Positions 1-10,389 of a stretch of 64,000 bases of DNA are shown here, piece by piece. Both the position numbers and the translations under genes were made by a program. The notes under the pieces were generated by a model. The model was not told the DNA's origin, ran no database searches, and saw only the letters and a list, made by a program, of their open reading frames with translations. The first letter of the stretch is position 1. The number at the start of each line of letters is the position of its first letter. This DNA comes from Ascarosepion bandense (Eukaryota; Mollusca; Cephalopoda; Sepiida; Sepiidae), in contig JBBBDQ010001918.1 in NCBI GenBank assembly GCA_037127315.1, positions 4,850,001-4,914,000 on the forward strand, in the 5' to 3' direction.

Positions 1-470
1 CAGTACAGCCACTGGGGCTACATAAGAAGGCAGTGAAAGGTTATATTTGAGTAGAATGAACAGAGGGAGGAACAGGTTACAGGGCGTGTCAGACCATGGT
101 TAAGAGAAGAGAGAGAATATTGATGTGAAGAGAGTTGCGTGAGAGTAGAGTGAGAAGGGAAAATAAAAAGATACAACAGGCATTAGAGAATGGATAAAAC
201 AAGGAGAGGAGTTAAGGGGATAAGAGATGGCAACTGAAGTTTCCTTTAAACTTTTTGAAACTATCAGGGAAGTTTCAGAGTTCCCTAAACGAGAAGTGTA
301 AGAAAAGAAGCTGTAGAGTAGAAGTGCAAGTTGCATTTAGTTGTTTTGACTATAAAAGGATAGGCCCTTTTTGCCAGTCTGGTTGCTCGAGTAAATTCCT
401 ATATAGGGGGCACCAGTGAGCTAAGATCATCGGAGCAGAAGCCGTAGAAGAGAGAGAGGGAAGCTGACAA
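1..470 (-). mobile_element. LINE 3' fragment (jockey/CR1-like), decayed
   Basis: Read on the minus strand, this matches the end of a LINE ORF2 that recurs in the window at 6.65, 12.9, 27.7 and 45.3 kb. The shared features are an SDEL-type region near 420, a stretch like FTRATRLA, then a tail like RLWNSLP...NLQEFKC-NRHLL. Here the tail reads as RLGNSETSLIVSKSLKE, so it is diverged. The 3' untranslated part, with a GTAGCCCCA-like segment, runs off the window edge. The open frame at 100-336 is a remnant of this tail, not a separate gene. The clade name is inference. Confidence 0.6.
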
Positions 471-1207
471 ACAGAAAAAAACGATACATTACTGCATTTT
501 TATATTATGCTAACTAAATCGTACCGATCTAACAAGAAATGTCAACAGAATATCCATCAACTAAAATGATCTCATAAATTACTACTAACACCACAACCGT
601 TTATGTCAGACTTAACAATACATATCCTCACGGCATCTAGAAGACCCATCAGAAAATATTTAATGTCCAGATTCCATTTACAAACTAGCAACACAGTAAC
701 CCGGATATCATACATCTCCTGATATATTAGGAGTTTTTCCAATTGCTAGGCGGATTATACCAACTTGGTTTACTTCCAACGCCCTTAATGGAGAGACAAG
801 CATGACAGAGAAGAAGAAAATGCAGATATACAACTCGAAGGAAACACGTGCCGTTTACCCAGATGTCAAGTTATCAGAAATGGTCCTTAATCATTTCATA
901 ATACGAGTGGCTATAAAGCTTCTAAGAGACAAGTTGCTACTGGTTTTGAGAAAAAAAATGAGAAAAAGAATCAAGAACAATAAAATAACAAATGAATAGA
1001 AAAGATAACGGTCGACATTGCATTTAAATCTTTGAAGATTTCAGTTGACAGGAAAAGAGGAAGCCGGACCAGGGGTCCGCAACAGTAAACTGCGAGCGAA
1101 GAAACAATTAGCAGAGGACTTACAACTACATCTAGCCAGCTAAATTGTAAATTGATGAGACCTCGATGCCAGTTTTAAATTAAAATTAATTCTAGGTACC
1201 ATAGTAA
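471..1207. other. No recognisable feature
   Basis: AT-rich single-copy-looking sequence. The one open frame (802-999, plus) encodes a lysine-rich, low-complexity peptide with no motif, and I treat it as chance. Confidence 0.5.
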
Positions 1208-1420
1208 GATGTGCGTTGTGGTACAGTGGATATCGGTTCAGAACGAGAAGACGTGGAGCCGAGTTCGAATTCCAGTTGAATCCATTTTATTCACTTACGC
1301 GCAAATACCCTTGGGAAAGGTATTAATCCGTCTCTTCCTTCCAGTTATGGGTTAAATAGCAGGACAGATTGTGTTCTATAGCCTTGGTCGACAACCAGTC
1401 TACCGCAGAAAGCAATGGTT
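1208..1420 (+). mobile_element. SINE-A copy, 3' truncated
   Basis: A copy of the main SINE of the window (called SINE-A here). It has a tRNA-derived head with an A-box-like GTACAGTGGATA and a B-box-like GAGTTCGAATTCC. The conserved body follows (CAAATACCCTTGGGAAAGG, then ATGGGTTAAATAGCAGGACAG, then CAACCAGTCTACCGCAGAA). It stops at AGCAATGG, so the 3' hairpin and tail are missing. Pol III internal promoter function is known for tRNA-derived SINEs; activity of this copy is not shown. Confidence 0.85.
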
Positions 1421-1620
1421 TCCTGGTATCGATATCAAATAAGTTTTTCCGTCGTAAACTGAATTTTGCATGCTTAATAAGTCCTCTGAGTAAATGGTAT
1501 CATGGCTGAGACTAAGAACTACAATTATACTTACTTAGAGCCAAAGCCGAAGCAAAATCTGAAATAAAATGGCTGAAAAAGAAACTGTCATACAGACAGA
1601 TAAACACACAAACATCTTTC

Positions 1621-1651
<31 letters not shown>

Positions 1652-1654
1652 TAT

Positions 1655-1960
1655 CGATTTTTCTGCACTATTGTAAGAACTGCAACCTTGAAACTTCTGA
1701 ATATCGTTTCTTATGTCTTTGTCTATGAGTGTAACAAATTTTATTAAAATCGGACCACTCCTTTTATAACCCGATTTTTTGATTTTCGATATTTATCGGA
1801 GGTACCTCGACACAGAACCTAGCTAAGAACACTCGCAGACGCTTATAGTACAACTGTGTAAATTTTCAAGAAAATTGGTTCAGTCGTTTCGGAGTCTAGA
1901 GATAACGGACACACACACCGACACACACACAAAGTTCCATTTATAAATAAGTTTAGATCA
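1655..1960 (+). repeat. Dispersed repeat, LINE-like 3' end
   Basis: The segment from about 1760 to 1958 recurs at 35684-35880. Shared strings include GATATTTATCGGA, ACACTCGCAGACGCTTATAG and GTTTCGGAGTCTA, and both copies end in a short CA-rich stretch followed by TTCCATTTATAAAT. Repeats ending like this are often 3' ends of non-LTR elements, but no reverse transcriptase is visible here. A (TA)n run at 1624-1651 precedes it. Confidence 0.6.
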
Positions 1961-2184
1961 ATTACTGAATCCATTTCCAGAAAAATCGGTTCTTTAAAAC
2001 TTATCTCCCCAGAATCCATTTTGTATATCCATCGGTGTGTAGAATATCACTGATACATCTAGTATGGTGCTTCTCTTTCATATCTTGAGCTGCTTGGCAA
2101 AATCTAAGGAATAATCGACAGCTATATTGGTCATGGCGTGGTATCTCAGTTTCAGTCACTTCCCCACCGCCGTATTCAAGAAAT

Positions 2185-2302
2185 GCTTACAGCACCTGGT
2201 ATTCCCAAGCATTCACCCATCTAAGTACTGACCTGGCTCAACGTTGCTTAACTTCGGTGATCAGACGAGAACCAGTGTATTCAACGTGATATAACCGTAA
2301 GC
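2185..2302 (-). rRNA. 5S rRNA-derived sequence (likely pseudogene or SINE part)
   Basis: The reverse complement reads as an almost complete 5S rRNA of about 118 nt. It starts GCTTACGG and contains GAAGTTAAGCAACGTTGAGC, then CAGTACTTAGATGGGTG, then TGGGAATACCAGGTGCTGTAAGC. These include the internal control region (A box, intermediate element, C box). A SINE with a tRNA-like head starts on the opposite strand only ~8 bp away, so the two are head to head. A functional 5S gene cannot be excluded, but base changes and the repeat setting favour a retroposed copy. Confidence 0.75.
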
Positions 2303-2309
2303 ATCTTGA

Positions 2310-2615
2310 CGGGTGTTCGTTGTGGTGCAGTGGATATCGGCTCGGAAAGAGAAATCGGGGTGCCGAGTTGGAATTCCAGTTGAATACCCTGCATTTACTT
2401 ACGCGCAAATACCCTTAGGAAAAGTATTAATCCGTCTCTTCCCATCCAGTTATGGATGAAATAATAAGACAGGTTGGGTTCTATAGCCTTGACTGGCAAT
2501 CATTCTACCGCATCAGGTATTTGCGGCCTGTTGTGGGATAATAAAAATGCCTGAGTTCTATACAGGGTAGGACTTGAGAACCTGCCCTTAAACAAATCCC
2601 AACGAATCTTTCTCT
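2310..2615 (+). mobile_element. SINE-B copy (SINE-A head, alternative 3' tail)
   Basis: The head and body match SINE-A (GTTGTGGTGCAGTGGATATC, GAGTTGGAATTCC, then TTATGGATGAAATAATAAGA). The 3' part differs: it contains GACTTGAGAACCTGCCCTT and AAACAAATCCCAACGAATCT. The same tail is found at 61798-61850, downstream of another 5S-linked copy, which is the reason for calling it a separate subfamily. Confidence 0.7.
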
Positions 2616-2986
2616 ATTGCTTGGGAGGAAGCCGGCTCAAGCCGGCTCAACCCGACCAGGGTGAATGCCTAAACAGGTACACGCATGTATACCGCTGTAT
2701 TATAGTATTCCCTGGGGCTTTCCTATAACAATTCCACGGAAACACATCTGATAAGCCATCCACTTGGTACTTCCACCATATGAATTCATGCATACTGCTA
2801 GATTGACGATGGGGTCTCACCATTTTACAACTGAATTGGCTAGATGGAACCGTAAGTTCTTTGCTAAAAGTTTATATCTTCGACTTCTTTATGCTTTTAT
2901 TGGTTAATCAATATTTTTCTATGGTTTATTGCAGTTTGTTTTAAAATATTTAAGATTGTTTTTTAGATATAATAATGGTCTTACTA

Positions 2987-3278
2987 GGATGTGCATTACG
3001 GTGCAGTGGATATGGATTCGAATCGAGAAATCGGTGAGCTGAGTTCGATTTCCAGTTGAATTCCTTGCATTCACTTACGCGCAAATACCCTTGGGAAAGG
3101 TATTAATCTGTATCTTCCCTCCAGTAATGGGTTAAATAACAGGACAGATTGGATTCTATAGCCTTGGCTGGCAAGCAGTCTACCTCAGAAAGTAATGGGA
3201 ATCTACTGCAGCTGCCCAGTTAGAGATGTCTTTTGAGATATGTTCGCCAAAGCATGTATCACGTATGGAGCTTCACTG
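2987..3278 (+). mobile_element. SINE-A, near full length, 16-bp target duplication
   Basis: Flanked on both sides by the 16-bp direct repeat AATAATGGTCTTACTA (2971-2986 and 3279-3294), which fixes the insert at 292 bp. It has the tRNA-like head (GTGCAGTGGATA; GAGTTCGATTTCC) and the body with GCCTTGGCTGGCAAGCAGTC. The 3' tail CGTATGGAGCTTCACTG is slightly shorter than in other copies. A target duplication of this size is expected for LINE-mediated target-primed retrotransposition. Confidence 0.92.
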
Positions 3279-3295
3279 AATAATGGTCTTACTAA

Positions 3296-3537
3296 TTAAC
3301 CCATAGCTGAAGGAGATTAATTTATTCCTTTTCCAAGTGAGTAAATATAACGAACCCAACGGGAATTGGAACACGTCTCTGCGATTAACAGTTTCATGTC
3401 AGTATCTATTACATTACTTAAGTCACAGCGTCTGGAATTTCCCAGCGTTCATCTATCTACGTAGTCTTCAGAGTTGATGTTGCTTTGCCTCTACGGTCGT
3501 CCTGGAAGCGATGTTTCAATGTGATGTGGCCGTAACT
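3296..3537 (-). mobile_element. Old, decayed 5S-tRNA chimeric SINE
   Basis: On the minus strand, 3537 to 3427 aligns along its length with 5S rRNA, with heavy divergence. Recognisable pieces on the plus strand are TTTCCCAG-GTTCATCTATCTAC, GTTGCTT, GTGATGTGGCCGTAAC. It is followed, at 3420-3296, by a decayed SINE-A head and body (GGGAATTGGAACACG, CTTTTCCAAG, TTAACCCATAGCTGA). The order 5S then tRNA head is the same as in the copies at 61.5 and 15.0 kb, but the decay is much greater. Confidence 0.6.
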
Positions 3538-3559
3538 GCTCTGTCGCTACTACCATGGA

Positions 3560-3846
3560 ATGTATTCCGATAAATTGTATCTCCTGGTTTCACGAGGTCT
3601 GACCTTCACTGGCTAGGACCCACACTAGTTTCCCATGGGCGGGAACTTTCTTCTCGCTAATCACTGCTCTTTGAAACAGACTCCCAAGAGGATAGTTCCT
3701 CGATCACAACAATCTAAACCTATTCAAGTCTAGATTCAACTGTTATCTTCCCCTCCTACCCTGATAAACTAACCCTTAACGTAACACTCTACCTCGAATG
3801 CTCCCTGGGCCTTGTACAGGTTAAATTATGATGTAAAAAAAAGTTT
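3560..3846 (+). mobile_element. LINE 3' end fragment, second lineage
   Basis: Across shifted frames the translation resembles a LINE ORF2 C-terminus: an ITALWNRLP-like motif, then NLNLFKSRFNCYL, then a short 3' untranslated region ending in GATGTAAAAAAAA. The pattern L-WN-LP followed by L--FKS-L----L is typical of non-LTR retrotransposon C-termini. Frameshifts break the frame. It is directly followed by a SINE-A dimer. Confidence 0.55.
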
Positions 3847-3867
3847 AATAATTTAAGCGGCGTACTG

Positions 3868-4455
3868 AGGATGTGCGTTGTGGTACAGTGGATATCGGCT
3901 CGGAACGACAAACCGGGGAGCCGTGTTCGAATTCCAGTTGAATCTCTTGTATTCACTTACGCGCAAATACCCTTGGGAAATGTATTAATCCGTGTCTTCC
4001 TTCCAGTTATGGGTTAAATAGCAGGACAGATTGGGTTCTATAGCCTTGGTCGGCAACCAGTCTACCGCAGAAAGCAATGGCAACCTACTGCGGGACAATC
4101 TTGTGCCCCGTCAGTCATGTCTCCTTCGAGACATGATCGCCCAAGCGTGTATCACGTATGGCACTTAACTGATTGACTGAATATAATAGTTGGGATTATG
4201 ATTAAGATTTTACCTGGTCATAAAGTGGGGGATCGGATTTCTATTGTCATGAAGTAATAAACTGATCCCCCTCTAATTACTACGTAATAATATAATACAG
4301 CGCTTCTCCCTCTAGCTATGAGTCAAATAATAGGACAGATTGGGTTCTATAGCTCTTGGTCGGCAACCAGTCTACCGCAGAAAGCAATGGCAACCTACTG
4401 CGGGACAATCTTGTGCCCCGTCAGTCATGTCTCTTTCGATAGACATTACAGCGAG
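3868..4455 (+). mobile_element. Dimeric SINE-A (head-body-linker-body)
   Basis: A full SINE-A (head from 3869; hairpin CATGTCTCCTTCGAGACATG; tail ending near 4175) runs into a ~140-bp linker. The linker carries the near-palindromic pair GGGGGATCGG...ACTGATCCCCC. A second, headless SINE body then starts at 4318 (ATGAGTCAAATAATAGGACAG) and ends within a broken hairpin near 4450. The same head-body-linker-body order occurs at 34.1, 42.1 (minus) and 54.9 kb, so the dimer is a dispersed family and not a local accident. Confidence 0.85.
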
Positions 4456-4525
4456 AATTTTTCTTCAAACTCAATAAGAATATGCAATCTGATCTTGTAA
4501 TTTTTCTGGTAAGCTCTTTACTATG

Positions 4526-6452
4526 GTCAGTCAGTTAAGTGCCATACGTGATACACGCTTAGGCGATCATGTCTCGAAAGAGACATGACTGACTGGGCAA
4601 AAGATTATCCCGCAGTAGGTTGCCATTGCTTTCTGCGGTAGACTAGTTGCCGACCAAGGCTATAGAACCCAATCTGTCCTGTTATTTGACTCATACCTAA
4701 AGAGAGAAGATATGTATTATATTGTTAAGTAGTAATTATAGGGGGATCAGTTTATTACTTCACAACAATAGAAAACCGATCCCCCACTTTATGCCCAGTA
4801 GAAGCCTTAATCATGTTTCTATTATATTCAGTCAGTCAGTTAAGTGCCATACGTGATACACGCTTGGGCGATCATGTCTCGAAAGAGACATGACTGACTG
4901 GGCAAAAGATTATCCCGCAGTAGGTTGCCATTGCTTTCTGCGGTAGACTAGTTGCCGACCAAGGCTATAGAATCCAATCTGTCCTGTTATTTGACTCATA
5001 CCTAAAGAGAGAAGATATGTATTATATTGTTAAGTAGTAATTATAGGGGGGGTCAGTTTATTACTTCACAACAATAGAAAACCGATCCCCCACTTTATGC
5101 CCAGTAGAAGCCTTAATCATGTTTCTATTATATTCAGTCAGTCAGTTAAGTGCCATACGTGATACACGCTTAGGCGATCATGTCTCGAAAGAGACATGAC
5201 TGACTGGGCAAAAGATTATCCCGCAGTAGGTTGCCATTGCTTTCTGCGGTAGACTAGTTGCCGACCAAGGCTATAGAATCCAATCTGTCCTGTTATTTGA
5301 CTCATACCTAAAGAGAGAAGATATGTATTATATTGTTAAGTAGTAATTATAGGGGGGTCAGTTTATTACTTCACAACAATAGAAAACCGATCCCCCACTT
5401 TATGCCCAGTAGTAGCCTTAATCATGTTTCTATTATATTCAGTCAGTCAGTTAAGTGCCATACGTGATACACGCTTGGGCGATCATGTCTCGAAAGAGAC
5501 ATGACTGACTGGGCAAAAGATTATCCCGCAGTAGGTTGCCATTGCTTTCTGCGGTAGACTAGTTGCCGACCAAGGCTATAGAATCCAATCTGTCCTGTTA
5601 TTTGACTCATACCTAAAGAGAGAAGATATGTATTATATTGTTAAGTAGTAATTATAGGGGGGTCAGTTTATTACTTCACAACAATAGAAAACCGATCCCC
5701 CACTTTATGCCCAGTAGAAGCCTTAATCATGTTTCTATTATATTCAGTCAGTCAGTTAAGTGCCATACGTGATACACGCTTGGGCGATCATGTCTCGAAA
5801 GAGACATGACTGACTGGGCAAAAGATTATCCCGCAGTAGGTTGCCATTGCTTTCTGCGGTAGACTAGTTGCCGACCAAGGCTATAGAATCCAATCTGTCC
5901 TGTTATTTGACTCATACCTAAAGAGAGAAGATATGTATTATATTGTTAAGTAGTAATTATAGGGGGGTCAGTTTATTACTTCACAACAATAGAAAACCGA
6001 TCCCCCACTTTATGCCCAGTAGAAGCCTTAATCATGTTTCTATTATATTCAGTCAGTCAGTTAAGTGCCATACGTGATACACGCTTAGGCGATCATGTCT
6101 CGAAAGAGACATGACTGACTGGGCAAAAGATTATCCCGCAGTAGGTTGCCATTGCTTTCTGCGGTAGACTAGTTGCCGACCAAGGCTATAGAACCCAATC
6201 TGTCCTGTTATTTGACTCATACCTAAAGAGAGAAGATATGTATTATATTGTTAAGTAGTAATTATAGGGGGATCAGTTTATTACTTCACAACAATAGAAA
6301 ACCGATCCCCCACTTTATGCCCAGTAGAAGCCTTAATCATGTTTCTATTATATTCAGTCAGTCAGTCAGTTAAGTGCCATACGTGATACACGCTTAGGCG
6401 ATCATGTCTCGAAAGAGACATGACTGACTGGGCAAAAGATTATCACGCAGTT
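4526..6452 (-). repeat. Satellite array of ~305-bp SINE body + linker units
   Basis: Six nearly identical units plus a partial seventh. The string TAAGTGCCATACGTGATACA recurs at 4536, 4841, 5147, 5452, 5757, 6062 and 6371, giving periods of 305, 306, 305, 305, 305 and 309. Each unit, on the minus strand, is a headless SINE-A body with hairpin CATGTCTCGAAAGAGACATG and the ~140-bp linker with the GGGGGATC/GATCCCCC pair. The first and sixth units share variants (GAACCCAATC, GGGGGATCAG). The array lies inverted to the plus-strand dimer at 3868-4455, with ~75 bp between. It ends abruptly at TTATCACGCAG. Confidence 0.93.
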
Positions 6453-6650
6453 ATACTGCTAGTTCAATATAATCCTTCCACTTCATGTCAGTGGAAAACG
6501 TTAGCCGGTGTAGCTGATCAAGCATACTGATGAAAAGAACAAGCTTAAGGTGATTATTAGGGAGTGGTTTCGTTTATAGAAGCGTCAAGATGAACGAGAC
6601 ATTTCTGCACATAAACTGTAGATAATTTTCAAGATTCGCTTTTAATTTTA
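6453..6650. other. No recognisable feature
   Basis: About 200 bp without a match to any repeat seen elsewhere in the window. Confidence 0.4.
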
Positions 6651-7085
6651 ATGTTAATGTCAATCCCTCCACAAGAATTTACTCGGGCAACCAGACTGGC
6701 AGCAAGGTCTCACACTTTTAAATTTAGATCAATCAAATGCAGTCAACAGTTCTATTCCATCAGGTTCTTTTTCTCTTTCCGCCTGTGGAACTCCCTTCCA
6801 TATACTTGTTTTCCATACGGCTATAACCTCCAGGAATTTAAATGCAATGTCAATTCTCATCTCTTATCCACTTAACTCCAGCCCTTTCTACATCACCCGT
6901 ATATCTTGTTCTTTCCCTTTCTCTCTACCTTCGCAGCTGTGTTTACTCCTGTGTTCAGATCCATCTCTTGCTCATTCCCTTTCACCTCCTGTAACTGGTT
7001 CGTCTTTGTCTTCACTCTCCTCCTGCCTAATACTTCAAATCTCTTATGTAACCCCCTGCATATCAGTACTAAAAACAAAGAAGTA
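6651..7085 (+). mobile_element. LINE ORF2 C-terminal remnant and 3' UTR
   Basis: The frame from 6651 encodes PPQEFTRATRLAARSHTFKF, later FRLWNSLPYTCFP and YNLQEFKCNVNSHLL before a stop at about 6873. This is the best preserved C-terminal tail of the main LINE family of the window. The 3' UTR continues (CTTATGTAACCCCCTGCATATCAGT) and then passes into GAAA-rich DNA at about 7085. Overlapping frames on both strands in 6847-7103 are shadows. Confidence 0.75.
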
Positions 7086-7262
7086 ATTCAAGAAAGGAAA
7101 TAAAAACAACGAAATTGTATACGAGAAAAAAAAATGAAATTTAGAAAGAAATTTACAATGAATGTAAGACAGTGACAAAAAAGAAAAGAAAGAAAATATT
7201 AAAAGAACGAAAGACAAGTACTACAAAGAAAAAGTAAAGAAAGAAAAAGTATAGATAGATAG

Positions 7263-7313
<51 letters not shown>

Positions 7314-8145
7314 ATAAAAGAAAGAACGAAAGAAAAAAGCAAAAAGAATGAACGAAAGCAAAAAGATAATATTAAAGTGAATTAAAAAAAGCAAATATTA
7401 AATACAAACAAATGAAAAACGGAAGAAAAAATAAAGATTTTAAAGAGAATAAAAGAAAGTAAACACAAAAGAAAAGACGAAGGAATAAAGAAAAAAGAAA
7501 AAAGCTATCAAAGGGAATAAAAGAAAGATGTATTGAAAGAAAGAAATCAATATAGATAGAATGAAAGAAAGACGATATCAAACAGAATAAAAGAAAATAA
7601 GAATTATTACATGAATAAAAGGAAGAATTATTGAAAAACAAAAAGAAAACGAAATAAAGAATGAAAGATACGATGAAAGAAAAATGTTAAAAAAATATTA
7701 AAAACAAAGAATGAGAAATAAGAACAAAAACTAAATATTAAACAATGAAAGATAAGTGCTAGAAAGATACAAAACCAAAAGAAAATATTAAAGAGGATGA
7801 AAGAAAGCCAAGTATTATAATGAATAATGAAAGAAAACAAGTCCTAAAAAGAAAGAAGAAATTCAAGAAAGGAAATTAAACAACGAGATTGCGTACGTGA
7901 AATAAAAAGAAATGGAAGTTAGAAAGAAATTATCAATGAATGTAAGATAATCACAAAAGAGAAAAGAAAGAAAATATTAGAACGAAAGACAAGTACTATA
8001 AAGAAAAAATAAAACGAAAGAAAGAAATATAGCTAGCTAGCTAGATAAATAGATAGATATGAATATATTGAGATAGATAGATAGATAGATAGATAAATAG
8101 AGAGATATGAATATATTGATATATATATATATATATATATATTCA

Positions 8146-8179
<34 letters not shown>

Positions 8180-8282
8180 GATAGATAGATAGATAGATAG
8201 ATATGAATATATTGAGATGTATATATATATATATATATATATAAATATATCAATATATTCATATATATATATATATATATAT

Positions 8283-8321
<39 letters not shown>

Positions 8322-8353
8322 TGAATATATTTGTATAAATAATGAATATACTG

Positions 8354-8410
<57 letters not shown>

Positions 8411-8434
8411 TTTGGATAAATAATTAATATACTG

Positions 8435-8496
<62 letters not shown>

Positions 8497-8605
8497 GAAA
8501 GGAAAATAAAAACGACGAAGTTGCGTATGAGAAATAAAAAAAAATAGAAGTTAGAAAGGAATTATCAATGAATGTAAGACGATCAAAAAAAGGAAAGAAA
8601 GAAAA
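7085..8605. repeat. GAAA-rich block with GATA arrays, higher-order repeat
   Basis: Purine-rich DNA with (GATA)n at 7248-7312 and in several runs within 8040-8500. A ~130-bp segment containing AAATTCAAGAAAGGAAAT, then GAAAGAAATT-TCAATGAATGTAAGA, recurs near 7085, 7855 and 8500. This makes a higher-order unit of roughly 650-770 bp. The part from about 7330 to 8130 is present in inverted orientation at about 12085-12850. Open frames here (7372-7840, 8177-8608) only reflect the repeat. Confidence 0.85.
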
Positions 8606-8660
8606 CATTAAAAGAACGAAATGCTTGGGGTGAAATGATTAAAATAATAATAATAATTTA
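8606..8660 (+). mobile_element. LINE 3' terminus
   Basis: GCTTGGGGTGAAATGATTAA followed by (TAA)n matches the 3' ends at 43950-43975 and 61440-61475. It looks like the terminus of the LINE at 6651, separated from it by the GAAA/GATA block. Confidence 0.5.
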
Positions 8661-8989
8661 ATTTTATCGAATGCTTCTCTTTTGACATATCAGACTTCCT
8701 GGGAAGTAAATATTTGTGTCATCAACATAGATACTTAGTCAGTCACTGATAGGATTGGGTTAGTCTTTGATAAAAATAAGGAACAGGAGACATCTTTCAT
8801 TACGAGGTTTTATAAGAAAGACTGAATCAAATCAAAGACATTACCAAAAACACTATAACATTTCAAATTTTGAAGACCACCATGCCAAACCACCTTAGAA
8901 AAATCCAATGCAACAAGCTGAGCTTCACGTGGATCAAAGAAGACTTCATCGTAGTATCTCGAAAAAAATCACAAAATGTTATCAAAAAG
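8661..8989. other. No confident feature
   Basis: Unclassified AT-rich sequence before the reverse transcriptase remnant. It may hold 5' portions of that LINE, but the frame is not recognisable. Confidence 0.4.
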
Positions 8990-9855
8990 AAGTCTTATTG
9001 AGGTCTACTGCTGATTTGCTCACGACCATCACTGAGTATATACACCAGTCTCGATAAGAACAGCGAGCTCGAACTGTTGCCCTAGATATCTCCAAAGCGT
9101 TTGACAGAGTCTGGCATGCTGGCCTTCTACGCAAGCTGCGAGGTTATGGTATAACTGAACAATTGTTTGACCTTATCCAGTCATTCCTTTCAAATCGCAC
9201 AATGAAGGTAGTATTGAAAGGACATGCCTCCCAGTACTATCATACGAACGTGGGTGTCCATGAAAGATCTAATCTAGATCCAATACTTTTTCTTATCTAC
9301 ATTAACGAAACAAAAAAAAACTCGCTGCCGAGTTTGAAAAGGACCTCCAATCGTGGCGCACTTGGATAAGAATTGGCTTGTGAATTTTAATGATTCTAAA
9401 ACGAAGCTGCTGTTAACCATCACAGATAATCGCTCCTACCCACCATTAGCATGGATCGGGCTAGTCTTCCTGAAAGCAACACACTGCTCTTCCTCGGGTT
9501 AACTCTCACAACAGACCTCAAGTAGAATGACTATATAGAATCCATAGTTAAATCCGCTGCTAAGAAGGTTGGTTCTCTGTGCAGGGCCAGAAAGTTTTTC
9601 CCGGTTGAAATAATCCTGCACATATATAAATATACCATCTGTCCGTGCATTGAATACTGATGCCATATCTGGACGGGTGCCCCTGCTATCCGCCTAGGTG
9701 TCCTTCACAAAATCCAGCGGAGAATCTGTAATGTGATCGATCCCGACTTGGCGGCTCAGATACAGTCACTTTCTCACCGGCGCAATGTGGCTTCCCTGTG
9801 TCTTTTCTACAAATACTTTCACGGTTTCTACTCTGATGAACTTGTGAGTATCAGA
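8990..9855 (+). pseudogene. LINE reverse transcriptase remnant (jockey/CR1-like)
   Basis: Conserved LINE RT blocks are readable in order: TADLLTTITEYIHQS near 9005, ALDISKAFDRVWHAGLLRKL from about 9080, FDLIQSFLSNRTMKVVLKGH at 9165-9225, then a degenerate PQGSILGPILFLIYIN-type motif at 9255-9305. The YADD box itself is lost in a deletion after 9310. Downstream come WLVNFNDSKTKLL (9373-9411), ICPCIEYCCHIW-like and SHRRNVASLCLFYKYFHG (about 9770-9825). Stops and frameshifts make it nonfunctional. It breaks at the SDEL motif (~9845), where a second LINE on the minus strand begins. Confidence 0.85.
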
Positions 9856-10270
9856 TTCTTCAAGCCTTTCTTCCTCATCACATGTCCCAATAGCTTCAAC
9901 TGTCTCTTCCTGATGTTCAGTATTAATTACATTTTCGCTTCCACCCTTTCTAAAACCTCATCTTGCTCGATCCATAAAATTCGCAGCATCCTTCTGAAGA
10001 ACCACATTTCAGTTGCTTCAAGTTTTTCCCTCATCTTTGATAATATTGTCCAGTATTCACTGCAGTATTGAAGGACAGACATCACATAGCAATCCAGTAC
10101 TCTTTCCTCTGTTTCTACCGAAATTTTCCCGTCTCTAATTACTTTACTTAGATTCTGGAATGCGTACTTGGCCATTCAAATTCGCCTTCGGATCTCAGTG
10201 TCGCAATTTCCGTCTTCCGTTAAAACACTTCCCAAGTATTTAGTTTTTGTATTTGCTTGATTTTAGTATC
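9852..10270 (-). pseudogene. RTE-like LINE C-terminal remnant
   Basis: Minus-strand frame 9927-10175 encodes MAKYAFQNLSKVIRDGKIS, VLDCYVMSVLQYCSEYWTI and EATEMWFFRRMLRILW. These are typical of the C-terminal part of RTE-like reverse transcriptases found across invertebrate genomes. Upstream in the element, near 10250, a KYLG-like motif is visible. Related remnants lie at 19.8-20.5, 38.6, 42.8, 43.3 and 48.7-49.3 kb. The RTE assignment comes from family resemblance recalled, not from a search. Confidence 0.75.
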
Positions 10271-10281
10271 CTCAACCTGTA

Positions 10282-10382
10282 ATAGGAACCTTCTACGGGA
10301 AAATCTTCTGCCCAGTCAGTCATGTCTCTTTCGAGACATAACCGCCGAAGCGTGGATCATGCAGAGCACTTAACTGACTGAT
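10282..10382 (+). mobile_element. SINE-A 3' fragment
   Basis: Contains CTTCTGCCCAGTCAGTCATG, the stem-loop CATGTCTCTTTCGAGACATA and the tail GCACTTAACTGACTGA. Head and body are absent. Confidence 0.85.
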
Positions 10383-10389
10383 CTGCCAA

